DNA of 64,000 nt from contig NZ_JANLCN010000013.1 in assembly GCF_024979255.1 (NCBI RefSeq), positions 62,001 to 126,000 on the forward strand, written 5' to 3'. Source of the DNA: Herbiconiux moechotypicola. GTDB taxonomy: Bacteria; Actinomycetota; Actinomycetes; Actinomycetales; Microbacteriaceae. Shown piece after piece: positions 17,202 to 26,882 of this stretch. Below the pieces are notes generated by a model. That model was not told the DNA's origin. It worked only from the letters and a program-made list of their open reading frames with translations, and searched no databases. The position numbers and the translations under genes are program-made. Positions within the stretch are counted from its first letter, which is position 1. Each line of letters starts with the position of its first letter.

Positions 17202-17252
17202 TCAGATCTAAGATCTTATTTAGAGGCTAAGGCCCGCGCAAGGCCCTTTCAA
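17202..17252 (-). promoter_or_regulatory. Promoter and operator of the importer operon
   Basis: On the minus strand: -35 TTGAAA (17247-17252), 17-nt spacer, -10 TAGCCT (17224-17229), then the operator on the plus strand TTCAGATCTAAGATCTTATT (17201-17220) over the start region. No THI-box motifs are visible between here and the ATG. Confidence 0.65.
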
Positions 17253-17265
17253 GCCGATTCGATCA

Positions 17266-17285
17266 GTGTTCACACGCGGTAACAC
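17266..17285. promoter_or_regulatory. Possible upstream activator site of the importer operon
   Basis: GTGTT and AACAC arms around 10 nt, centred about 27 nt upstream of the -35. This is the same place as the 18-bp element at the aldehyde dehydrogenase and M20 promoters, though the sequence is only loosely similar. Confidence 0.25.
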
Positions 17286-17302
17286 GCTCGAAACACGACC
17301 GG

Positions 17303-18679
17303 TCAGAGACGCTCGTCGTCGATCACGATGCCGCCGCCGAGCCAGCCCACCGCCATCGTCACGAGGTTGGGGCCCGCGTCGTGGATGCGCGGGAACACCG
17401 ACGCGTCGATGATCTTGAGCCCTCGGGTGCCGAGCACGTTCAGCCTCCGGTCGACCACGCGGTCGATGCCGCACGACGCTACGGGGTGGTTGTAGGTCTC
17501 GACCCGCTCGCGCAGGCGTGGCACCAGGTCGGAGGTCTTCCACCAGGCGTCGGCGGGCACCGTCACGATGCCCTCGTCGGCCATCGCGTCGATCACCTCG
17601 GCGGTCTTCCGCACCGCCACGGCCATGCGCTCGGCGTCGCTGTCGGTGGAGAGGTGGCCGAGCCGGATGCGGCCGCGGTCGTCGTCGCCGCGGGTGATGC
17701 TGCCCCGCGCATCCGGCTGCATGAGCGCCACCGAGACGCTGTAGCTCGCCCGCGGCGCGGTGCGGTCGTAGAGCCAGGTGGAGAAGGGGAACACCTGGAA
17801 CTCGTCGGCGGGGTCGTCGGCGACGCCGGCGCGCAGCAGCGAGCCGCTCACCGGGCGGGCGAACACGTCGGCCTCGTCGCGCGCCAGCACGTTCATCATG
17901 AGCCAGGGGTGGTCTTGCAGGCCCTGACCGATGCCCGGGAGGTCGAAGCCCGAGCGCCAGAGCAGCTCGGGGGTGCTGTAGGCGCCGCCGGCCACGATGA
18001 CGAGGTCGGCCGCGAGGGTCTCCACCCCGCCCGGACCCTCGATCTCGACGCCCACGGCGCGGTCGCCCTCCATGAGCACACGCCGCACCAAGGTACGGTC
18101 TCGGAGCGTCACGCGGGAGCGCACGAGCGGGGCGACGGCGGCGAGCGCGCCCCAGCGACCCTCGTCGACGCGGTTGGTCGGCCACGGGCCGACGCCCTGG
18201 GTGCCCGGCGCGTTGTGGTCGGCGCAGTCGGGGTGCCCCGCCGCGCGGGAGGCCGCGGCGAACGCCTCGTCGAGCGGGCCCTGGCTCAGACGGGTGACCC
18301 GGATGGGCCCCGAGTCACCGTGGTAGGGCCGGTGGCCGAACTGCTCGTCGGTCTCGATGGCGCGGAGGCCGGGCAGCAGGTCGTCCCACTGCCAGCCCTC
18401 GCCCCAGGCTTCGAAGCCACTCGGCTGTCCGCGCGAGCCGGCGGCCGCGTTCACGCTCGACCCGCCGCCGAGCACCTTGCCGCGCACGAGGTGGTTGCCC
18501 GAGTCGAGGTCGGTGTAGTCCCAGTCGGCCTCGGGGAAGTGGTGCTCGTACAAGAAGTTGTGCGGAACCGGGTCTCCGGGGTCGGCACCTGCCTCGATCA
18601 GCGTCACCTCGGCGAGGTCGGCCAGCCGGTGCGCGGCGAGCAGGCCGCCGTTGCCGCCGCCCGCGATCACGATCTTCAT
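17303..18679 (-). CDS. GMC-family FAD oxidoreductase
   Basis: A 458-residue glucose-methanol-choline oxidoreductase: N-terminal FAD motif VIAGGGNGGLLAAHRLA (about 4), GKVLGGGSSVNAAAG (about 68), AGGAYSTPELLWRSG (about 228), a catalytic-region histidine in ETYNHPVASCG (about 398) and GPNLVTMAVG near the C-terminus. It is shorter than many GMC enzymes (500-600). Such enzymes oxidise primary alcohols to aldehydes. Its start overlaps the amidohydrolase stop (ATGA). It is the last gene of its operon. A hydroxymethyl-pyrimidine or thiazole-ethanol dehydrogenase role is plausible, feeding the aldehyde dehydrogenase. Confidence 0.88.
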   Translation of the reverse strand: MKIVIAGGGNGGLLAAHRLADLAEVTLIEAGADPGDPVPHNFLYEHHFPEADWDYTDLDSGNHLVRGKVLGGGSSVNAAAGSRGQPSGFEAWGEGWQWDDLLPGLRAIETDEQFGHRPYHGDSGPIRVTRLSQGPLDEAFAAASRAAGHPDCADHNAPGTQGVGPWPTNRVDEGRWGALAAVAPLVRSRVTLRDRTLVRRVLMEGDRAVGVEIEGPGGVETLAADLVIVAGGAYSTPELLWRSGFDLPGIGQGLQDHPWLMMNVLARDEADVFARPVSGSLLRAGVADDPADEFQVFPFSTWLYDRTAPRASYSVSVALMQPDARGSITRGDDDRGRIRLGHLSTDSDAERMAVAVRKTAEVIDAMADEGIVTVPADAWWKTSDLVPRLRERVETYNHPVASCGIDRVVDRRLNVLGTRGLKIIDASVFPRIHDAGPNLVTMAVGWLGGGIVIDDERL

Positions 18680-19728
18680 GCCGCGGCCTTCGCATTCGTC
18701 AAGCCGTCTTCGGGGTCGAGCCCGATCAGCTTCGCGAAGTTGCCGCCCATCACCCCGTCGAGCTTGGACTGCGGGAGGGGGTCGAGCCCTAGCGCGGCCG
18801 CCTCCTCGTTCACCGTGAGCAGCTTCTCACGCAGCGCGATCGGGTCGTAGAGGAAGCCGGGGAAGTCGGTGCCGAACATGATCTTCTCCAGCGGCACGAA
18901 GAAGGGCTCCGCACGGTGCAGGTAGAGGAAGAGATCGCGCCGCGTGACGGTGGCGATGTGGTAGCTGATCTCGGTGTAGAAGTTCGGGTGCTTGGTGAGC
19001 ATGAACATCGCCTCGTCGATCCACGGGATGCCGCAGTGCGCGATGATGACCTTGAGGTCGCGGAAGTTGCGGCCGATGTCGTCGAGCAGCGCCGGGCGGC
19101 CGTACTCCATCTTCGCGTCGATGCGGGTGGATCCCGCCTGGTGGATCATGACCGGGATGCCGAGGTCGCGCGCCGCGGCGAGCACCGGAAAGGCGAGGTC
19201 ACGGTCGACCGGCGACCAGTGCTGGTACATCGGGTAGAGCTTCACGCCCTTCAGCCCGTCCTCCTGCACGGCGCGGGCCAGCTCGTCGACGGCGGCCTTC
19301 ACACCCCGGTAGGCGGGGTTCACCGAGGCGAAGCCGATGATCTTCTCGGGTTCGGCCCGCACGCATCCGGCGATGTACTCGTTGCAGCGCTCGGGGTGCT
19401 GCTCGCCCGCCACGTCGGTCTGACCGAGCACGTCGACCGTGCCCATGAGGCGGCCCTCGAGGTACTGCGGGCTCACGGCCAGCGCCACGATCTTGTCGAA
19501 ACCCGGATGCGCGGCGACGCTCTCGTGCGGGCCCACCACGCCGAAGCCGTCCTTGCCCTCGGCGGCCTCGATCTCCTCCCACTCGTGGTCGACCGGGCAG
19601 CGGTGGCTCGGGAGCTTGCCCTCGGCGCGGTAGATGGTGAGCGAGCCCTCGCGGCCGTAGCGCTTGGTGAAGGCCGCGTCGGTGCCCATCGAGAGGATGT
19701 GGGTGTGGGCGTCGATCTGCAGGGTCAT
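18676..19728 (-). CDS. Amidohydrolase-related (ACMSD-like) hydrolase or decarboxylase
   Basis: A 350-residue PF04909-type metal enzyme. The HxH motif is at the N-terminus (QIDAHTHILSMG, about 4-10), followed by PVMIHQAGS (about 192), VIIAHCGIPW (about 222) and the aspartate in MFGTDFPGF (about 290). The family contains hydrolases and non-oxidative decarboxylases of aromatic or pyrimidine carboxylates (ACMSD, isoorotate decarboxylase). If the dehydrogenases make a pyrimidine-5-carboxylate, this protein could remove it; that is inference. The ATG at 19728 follows the TenA 2 stop by 16 nt; longer frames upstream overlap TenA 2. Confidence 0.85.
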   Translation of the reverse strand: MTLQIDAHTHILSMGTDAAFTKRYGREGSLTIYRAEGKLPSHRCPVDHEWEEIEAAEGKDGFGVVGPHESVAAHPGFDKIVALAVSPQYLEGRLMGTVDVLGQTDVAGEQHPERCNEYIAGCVRAEPEKIIGFASVNPAYRGVKAAVDELARAVQEDGLKGVKLYPMYQHWSPVDRDLAFPVLAAARDLGIPVMIHQAGSTRIDAKMEYGRPALLDDIGRNFRDLKVIIAHCGIPWIDEAMFMLTKHPNFYTEISYHIATVTRRDLFLYLHRAEPFFVPLEKIMFGTDFPGFLYDPIALREKLLTVNEEAAALGLDPLPQSKLDGVMGGNFAKLIGLDPEDGLTNAKAAA

Positions 19729-19744
19729 GGGTGGTGCTCTTTCT

Positions 19745-20455
19745 CTAGCTGAGGTCTGACCAGGTGGCGCCGGAGAAGCCCTGATCCCAGAACTGCCGCT
19801 CCAGGCGGCACCCGGTGAGGAAGATCTCGGCGGCGCGGCGGCGCGCGGCCTCCGGCATGCCGGCGAGCTCACGGTCGAACGACTCGCGGAGGGTGGTCAC
19901 GACGGCGGCGTAGTCGCCGCTGGCGAAGAAGGCGAGCCAGCCGCTGTAGACCGGATGCGCGACCGCGCCGTCGACGAGGCCGCGGGCGATCTCGCCGTAG
20001 CTCCACGCGCAGGGCAGCAGGGCGGCCGCGATGTCGTTCGCGTCGCCGTTCGCCGCGATCGAGAGCAGCCACGAGGTGTAGGCCACGGTGGCGGGGGCGC
20101 GCACGCCGTCTCGGGCCGGAACCGCGCCCGCGAGCTCCACGACGCCCGCGAGCATCCGCTCGTTCTGCGGGATCTCGACCTTCACGATGTTGACGAGCGC
20201 GTCGGTGTACTCCTCCAGCACGACGCCGTTCTGGGACCGGGAGGCGCCCACTGCGAGCATGCGCGCGTAGTCGGGCAGGTAGAGCAGGTTCTGGGTGACG
20301 TAGTAGCGGAAGCGCTCGAGCGGGAGGGAGGCGTCGGCGAGGCCCGCGGGGAAGGGGTGCTCGAGGAGGGCCTGCCAGAGGGGGCCGACGGATGCGCGGA
20401 GCTCGGCGGTGGTCGCGGGGGCGGCGGCCGTGGGGGCGGCGGTGGGTGTGGTCAT
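19745..20455 (-). CDS. TenA-family protein 2
   Basis: A 236-residue TenA paralogue with an Ala/Thr/Pro-rich N-terminal extension of about 18 residues. The cysteine is in ALLPCAWSYGEI (about 146), the glutamate in CRLERQFWDQG (about 222), and RYYVTQNLLYLPDYARM (about 50) keeps the active-site tyrosines. Its ATG overlaps the stop of the NtaA-like gene (ATGA). It differs clearly from TenA 1, so a different substrate is likely, such as intact thiamine, an oxidised thiamine or another C-N bond. Confidence 0.9.
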   Translation of the reverse strand: MTTPTAAPTAAAPATTAELRASVGPLWQALLEHPFPAGLADASLPLERFRYYVTQNLLYLPDYARMLAVGASRSQNGVVLEEYTDALVNIVKVEIPQNERMLAGVVELAGAVPARDGVRAPATVAYTSWLLSIAANGDANDIAAALLPCAWSYGEIARGLVDGAVAHPVYSGWLAFFASGDYAAVVTTLRESFDRELAGMPEAARRRAAEIFLTGCRLERQFWDQGFSGATWSDLS

Positions 20456-21864
20456 GCGGCGGCCTCGGTCGGTGCGGCGGGAGAGTGGCGGCGCTGGCCG
20501 AAGTGGCCGCGCAGGGTGGAGCCCTCGTAGGCGGTGCGGAAGATGCCGCGCTCCTGCAGCTCGGGCACCACGAGGTCGACGAACTCGTCGATGCCCTCGG
20601 GCAGGGTGCTGGCGTTCACGTTGAAGCCGTCGGCCGCCCGGCCGTGGAACCAGGTCGCCAGCTCGTCGGCGATCATCGACGGCGTGCCGACGCTCGTGAA
20701 GTGGCCGCCGCCGGCCGAGATGCGCTCGAGCATGGTACCCACCGCCACCCGGCCGCCGTCGTCGGCGGTGGAGAGGGTCTGCATCATCACGTAGCGTCCC
20801 TTCGGGCCCGGGAAGTCGTCGAGCGGGGGCAGCTCGGGCATCGGGTCGTTCCGGTCGAGAGCCGAGCAGTCCATGCCGATGTAGCCGCCGAGCACCTCGA
20901 GCTGACGGTCGAGCGACTTGAGCGAGTCGAGGTGGCGCTTCTTGTCCTGCGCCTCGGCGAGCGTCTCGCCGATCACCGTCACGACACCGGGCAGCACCAC
21001 GATCTCGCTCTCGTCGCGGCCGTGGGCGCGGGTGCGGCGCTTGATGTCCTCGTAGTAGTCGCGGGCGTCGGCGAGGGTCGAGCCGATGCCGTAGATGGCC
21101 TCGGCGTAGCGCGCCGCGAGGTCGCGGCCCTGCGGCGAGGCGCCCGCCTGCACCAGCACCGGGCGGCCCTGCGGGCTCGCGGGGATGTTGAGCACCCCGT
21201 CCACGTCGAAGCTGTCGCCGTGGTGGCTCACCGGCCGGAACTCCCCGGGCGCGATGAAGTCGCCGCCCACCTTGTCCATGGCGAGCGCGGTGTGTGGGTA
21301 GCTCTGCCAGAGCTCGAGCATCACCTCGGCGAACTCCTGCGCGCGGGCGTAGCGGCCGGCCGGGGGCAGAAGGGCGGGCATCCCGTGCAGCGGCGCCTCG
21401 GCGTCGCTCTGCGAGGTGACGAGGTTCACCCCGGCGCGGCCTCGGCTGATGAGGTCGAGCGAGGCGAGCGAGCGCGCGGCGTTGAAGGGGTCGTGGAAGG
21501 AGGCGGAGAGGGTGCCGATGAGGCCGATGCGCTCGGTCTTGGCGGCGATGTAGGAGAGCAGGGTGAGCGGCTCGAACAGGGCGGCGGCGCTGTTGTGCAG
21601 GGCGCCGAAGGTGGCGAGGTGGGCGTCGGCGAGGAAGACGGCGTCGAACAGGCCGCGCTCGCAGCTCTGCGCGAAGCCCACGAAGGTGTCGGGGTCGAAG
21701 GCGCTCTCGCGGGTGGCCGACTCGCGCTGCCAGGCGGCGGGATGGTGACCGTAGAGGCGCATGAAGAGGTTGAGGTGCAGCATCCGCTCGCCGCTCGGCT
21801 GCTCGCCGCCTGCAGCCCGCGCGTCACGGGCGCCCCGCGCGTCGCGTGTGTCTCGCTCGACCAT
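20452..21864 (-). CDS. NtaA/SnaA/DszA-family flavin-dependent monooxygenase 2
   Basis: A 470-residue two-component monooxygenase subunit: LHLNLFMRLYGHHPAAWQ (about 29), RSLASLDLISRGRAGVNLV (about 131), GRPVLVQAGASPQGRDLAA (about 235) and the C-terminal GIFRTAYEGSTLRGHF. The first 27 residues are charged and poorly conserved; the true start may be the ATG at 21783, which gives 443 residues. It is first in the operon with TenA 2, the ACMSD-like enzyme and the GMC oxidoreductase, behind the AGATCT operator. It is only distantly similar to the enzyme at 9993-11309, so the two probably catalyse different steps. Confidence 0.85.
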   Translation of the reverse strand: MVERDTRDARGARDARAAGGEQPSGERMLHLNLFMRLYGHHPAAWQRESATRESAFDPDTFVGFAQSCERGLFDAVFLADAHLATFGALHNSAAALFEPLTLLSYIAAKTERIGLIGTLSASFHDPFNAARSLASLDLISRGRAGVNLVTSQSDAEAPLHGMPALLPPAGRYARAQEFAEVMLELWQSYPHTALAMDKVGGDFIAPGEFRPVSHHGDSFDVDGVLNIPASPQGRPVLVQAGASPQGRDLAARYAEAIYGIGSTLADARDYYEDIKRRTRAHGRDESEIVVLPGVVTVIGETLAEAQDKKRHLDSLKSLDRQLEVLGGYIGMDCSALDRNDPMPELPPLDDFPGPKGRYVMMQTLSTADDGGRVAVGTMLERISAGGGHFTSVGTPSMIADELATWFHGRAADGFNVNASTLPEGIDEFVDLVVPELQERGIFRTAYEGSTLRGHFGQRRHSPAAPTEAAA

Positions 21865-21894
21865 CTCGCACCGCCGTCCGTCTCGAGTGACCCT

Positions 21895-21921
21895 CTTGAG
21901 ATCTAGGATCTAATATCTCGA
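21895..21921 (-). promoter_or_regulatory. Operator of the monooxygenase 2 operon
   Basis: The plus strand reads CTTGAGATCTAGGATCTAAT and then ATCTCG. It aligns with the importer-operon site (TTTCAGATCTAAGATCTTAT). A minus-strand TGACAT with 17-nt spacing to TAGATC could be the promoter, but this is weak. Confidence 0.5.
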
Positions 21922-21938
21922 TTACGACGATGTCACGG

Positions 21939-22502
21939 TCATGTTTCCGGCGTGTGTACCCGCGGGTCGTGGCCGGCGTCGTGCGCGACGCCGAACTCGG
22001 GGTGGTACGCGGGATCGTGCAGTTCGTGCCACGAGACCGTCGCGCAGTCCTCGCCGAAGGTGAAGTCGCCGAGCACGCGCTCCCCGGCGAGCACGGCCGG
22101 CAGCCAGTACTTCGCGTCGTCCCACATGTCGCCGAGCGGCAGAGCGTCGATGCGGTACCAGGCGGGGTTCACCTCGTCGGACTCCTGCGGTTCGCCCCGC
22201 CAGCGGGTTCCCACGAAGACCGTGGAGTCCTGGCTCCAGTTCTCGCGATAGGGGAAGGCGAACTTCACCAGACCCATCTCGGTGAGGTCAGCCGCCTCCA
22301 CGACGAGGCTCGACTCCTCGAACACCTCCCGCACGGCGGCTTCGACCGCGGTCTCCCCCGCCTCGATCTTGCCGCCGAGGCCGACCACGTTGCCCGAGCC
22401 GAGGCCCGTCTTCTTGCGCCCCAGCAGCACCTCGGGCTCACCGTCGTCTCCCACGCGTGTGAGGAACACCACGCACACCTGATAGGGGGAGACCGGGGAC
22501 AC
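21939..22502 (-). CDS. Nudix hydrolase (MutT/MTH1 type)
   Basis: A 187-residue Nudix pyrophosphohydrolase. The Nudix box is GGKIEAGETAVEAAVREVFE followed by ESS (about 43-65), matching Gx5Ex7REUxEE. The downstream part (WSQDSTVFVGTRWRGEP) resembles oxidised-purine triphosphatases of the MTH1 group, which sanitise the nucleotide pool. The GTG at 22502 was chosen because upstream ATGs would overlap the divergent small gene at 22558; no clear ribosome-binding site precedes it, so it may be leaderless. Confidence 0.85.
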   Translation of the reverse strand: MSPVSPYQVCVVFLTRVGDDGEPEVLLGRKKTGLGSGNVVGLGGKIEAGETAVEAAVREVFEESSLVVEAADLTEMGLVKFAFPYRENWSQDSTVFVGTRWRGEPQESDEVNPAWYRIDALPLGDMWDDAKYWLPAVLAGERVLGDFTFGEDCATVSWHELHDPAYHPEFGVAHDAGHDPRVHTPET

Positions 22503-22557
22503 GTGTGGATGATAGCCGCCGGATGTGTTCGGGATGTTTCGGGCGTACCCTCGAGCC

Positions 22558-22728
22558 ATGAGCACCTTCATCGATCCCCCGACCCCCGAGTCGTTCGAGC
22601 ACAACGGTCAGCACCCCGAGGTCGACGAAGACGAGCAGCAGGACTCCTTCGACCACCAGGTCGAAGAGGAGATCCGCGAGCTCATCGGCGACGCCGAGCC
22701 CACCGACGGGCCCGCGCCCGCGGGCTGA
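22558..22728 (+). CDS. Small acidic protein of unknown function
   Basis: A 56-residue, strongly acidic protein (MSTFIDPPTPESFEHNGQ, then runs such as EVDEDEQQD and QVEEEIRELIGD). There is no signal peptide or membrane segment. It is divergent from the Nudix gene and convergent with the 71-residue gene. I do not recognise the family. Coding likelihood is moderate, based on strong third-position GC and a plausible ATG. Confidence 0.55.
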   Translation: MSTFIDPPTPESFEHNGQHPEVDEDEQQDSFDHQVEEEIRELIGDAEPTDGPAPAG

Positions 22729-22749
22729 GCCGCACGCCCGGCCCGGGGG

Positions 22750-22965
22750 CTAGCGCGTTCTCGGGTCCTCGGGGGCGTCCGGGTCGGCGGCGAGCTCCCA
22801 GGGCAGCGGCCCCTCGAGCTCGACCGGCTCGGCCGGGGGCTCGTCGAAGCCGCCGGGGCGCTCGACGCGACCGAAGAACCCCATCTGATTGCCCTTGGGC
22901 AGCACCGACGCATCCGTGGTCTTCTCGCCGAAGAAGCGGCGGCGCAGGCGCTCGTTGAAGCTCAT
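22750..22965 (-). CDS. Small hypothetical protein downstream of argA
   Basis: A 71-residue protein with a basic N-terminus (MSFNERLRRRFFGEK) and an acidic, Pro-rich C-terminus (PPAEPVELEGPLPWELAADP). Its ATG overlaps the stop of the N-acetylglutamate synthase gene (ATGA), so it is translationally coupled to it. No family recognised. Confidence 0.65.
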   Translation of the reverse strand: MSFNERLRRRFFGEKTTDASVLPKGNQMGFFGRVERPGGFDEPPAEPVELEGPLPWELAADPDAPEDPRTR

Positions 22966-23483
22966 CGCAGGTGCTTCAGCATGCGCGTGTTGCCGAGGGT
23001 GTTGGGCTTGACGCGCGCCAGGTCGAGGAACTCGGCGACACCCTCGTCGGGCGAGCGCACGAGCTCGGCATAGACCTCGGGGTCGACCAGCGAGAGGGGC
23101 GACGCGGTGTAGCCGTTGCGCTCGAAGAACGGCACCTCGAAGGTGAGGCAGAACAACCTGCTCAGGCCGAGCTCGAGCGCATCGGCCTCGAGCGCCTGCA
23201 GCAGGGCATGGCCCACGCCCTGGCCGAGCCAGTCGTCGTGCACGGCGAGAGTGCGCACCTCGCCGAGGTCCTCCCAGAACACGTGCAGGGCGCCGCAGCC
23301 GATGGGCGTGCCCTCGGAGTCTTCGGCGATGCGGAACTCCTGCACCGCCTCGTAGAACACCACGGCGTCCTTGCCGAGCAGGATTCGTCGCTGCACCAGG
23401 GGCTCCACGAGGCTCTGGATCCACGGGACGTCACTGGTGCGCGCCCGCCGCACGGTCACGGCGGTCGTCTTGCTCGAACTCAT
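22962..23483 (-). CDS. argA: N-acetylglutamate synthase (short ArgA, GNAT fold)
   Basis: A 173-residue GNAT acetyltransferase that closely matches the short mycobacterial ArgA (Rv2747 type), which makes N-acetylglutamate from acetyl-CoA and glutamate at the start of arginine synthesis. Shared segments: VRRARTSDVPWIQSLVEP, ALHVFWEDLGEVRTLAV, GVAEFLDLARVKPNTLGNTR. The acetyl-CoA loop is GQGVGHALLQALE (about 94). The ATG at 23483 matches the family start; the upstream in-frame codons are not conserved. It lies downstream of clpC, separated by a hairpin. Confidence 0.88.
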   Translation of the reverse strand: MSSSKTTAVTVRRARTSDVPWIQSLVEPLVQRRILLGKDAVVFYEAVQEFRIAEDSEGTPIGCGALHVFWEDLGEVRTLAVHDDWLGQGVGHALLQALEADALELGLSRLFCLTFEVPFFERNGYTASPLSLVDPEVYAELVRSPDEGVAEFLDLARVKPNTLGNTRMLKHLR

Positions 23484-23526
23484 CGCACAATCGTAATGCC
23501 CGGGCGCACCCCACCCCGCGCACGCA

Positions 23527-23561
23527 GAGGGGCCGGACACCTGTGCGGTGCCCGGCCCCTC
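23527..23561 (-). terminator. Hairpin terminator after clpC
   Basis: 10-bp perfect stem (GAGGGGCCGG / CCGGCCCCTC) extended by an inner CACC/GGTG pairing, 19 nt after the clpC stop and before argA. No T-tract. Confidence 0.65.
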
Positions 23562-23579
23562 AATCGGATGCTGCTGGTG

Positions 23580-26099
<2,520 letters not shown>

Positions 26100-26181
26100 G
26101 TCTGTCTCCCTGGTCGCCAGGGCCGGTGGATGGCGACCGTTACGTCGAGACTAGCCAGCCCGGAGGGGGCGGACAGCCCCT

Positions 26182-26195
26182 GTTCGCCGTGGGCG
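26182..26195. promoter_or_regulatory. ClgR-type binding site upstream of clpC
   Basis: GTTCGC-N5-GCG (GTTCGCCGTGGGCG), the motif described for the actinobacterial Clp regulator ClgR, located 83 nt upstream of the clpC start. ClgR itself is not encoded in the window. Confidence 0.5.
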
Positions 26196-26315
26196 TGACC
26201 CGATCCGACTCCTCCTGCACACGCCACCACGCTCACGCAGCTCTCCACCGATCGCGCCGCAGGGCGGTACCCGGCCGACGGATGCGGTGAGATCCCTCAT
26301 GACCATTGCTCAACA

Positions 26316-26327
26316 CAAGTTAACTTG
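26316..26327. promoter_or_regulatory. Palindromic operator of the toxin-antitoxin-like pair
   Basis: A perfect 12-bp palindrome, CAAGTTAACTTG, ending 10 nt before the GTG of the upstream small gene. It is well placed for autoregulation. Confidence 0.45.
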
Positions 26328-26337
26328 CTAGCGTGCC

Positions 26338-26568
26338 GTGGAGATCCGCATCTCGCGAAGCGCCTTCAAGCACGGTATCCCCAGAGAGGACCTCATGCAC
26401 GCACTACGACATCCCCTGCGCCGGATCGACCTCGACGATGGGTTGACCATGTCCATCGGTCCCTCGCGCAGCGGAAGCCTCCTCGAGGTGTGCATCGTGA
26501 CGGACGACGACGGACCTCGCGTGATTCACGCGATGCGTGCGCGCCGCAAGTTTCTGTGGAGGCCATGA
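26338..26568 (+). CDS. BrnT-like small toxin candidate
   Basis: A 76-residue basic protein starting at GTG. FKHGIPREDLMHALRHP near the N-terminus and GPRVIHAMRARRKFL at the C-terminus recall BrnT/RelE-fold toxins, which cleave RNA. The match is by motif only. The stop overlaps the start of the next gene (ATGA), the usual toxin-antitoxin arrangement, and a perfect palindrome lies at the promoter. No strong ribosome-binding site precedes the GTG. Confidence 0.6.
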   Translation: MEIRISRSAFKHGIPREDLMHALRHPLRRIDLDDGLTMSIGPSRSGSLLEVCIVTDDDGPRVIHAMRARRKFLWRP

Positions 26569-26882
26569 TGCCCCGATCACTCGAAGAGATCGCCGCACTG
26601 GATGAGTACTACTCCGCTCGCTGCGAAGCGTACGAGCCCGATCCCGCCGACGAGATCGACATTCGCGCGCACGACGAGCTCGTTGCGGCCGCGGCAGCGC
26701 GGGCTGCTGCCGAAATGCGGCTGGCCGCCGCAGTCGTCGCCGCGCGGAACGGCAACATGACCTGGGGCACGATCGGGGCGATCGTGGGCACGTCGGGAGA
26801 GGCGGCGCGGCAGCGGTACGGCAGGCCCGGCGAGGGGCCGGGACGAGCGAAGCGCCCGGCCGGCCGACGGGAGGTCGGGTAG
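26565..26882 (+). CDS. Antitoxin-like helix-turn-helix protein
   Basis: A 105-residue protein coupled to the toxin-like gene. The N-terminal third is acidic, the centre is an Ala-rich helix and MTWGTIGAIVGTSGEAARQR (about 65-85) looks like a helix-turn-helix. The C-terminus is basic and disordered. Two adjacent ATGs exist (26565 and 26568); the GGAGG spacing (5 nt) favours the second. A DNA-binding antitoxin that represses its own operon is the likely role. Confidence 0.6.
   Translation: MMPRSLEEIAALDEYYSARCEAYEPDPADEIDIRAHDELVAAAAARAAAEMRLAAAVVAARNGNMTWGTIGAIVGTSGEAARQRYGRPGEGPGRAKRPAGRREVG

Noticed and set aside
21939-22604. Longer Nudix start at 22604
   Set aside because: It would run through the start of the divergent small gene and add unconserved residues.
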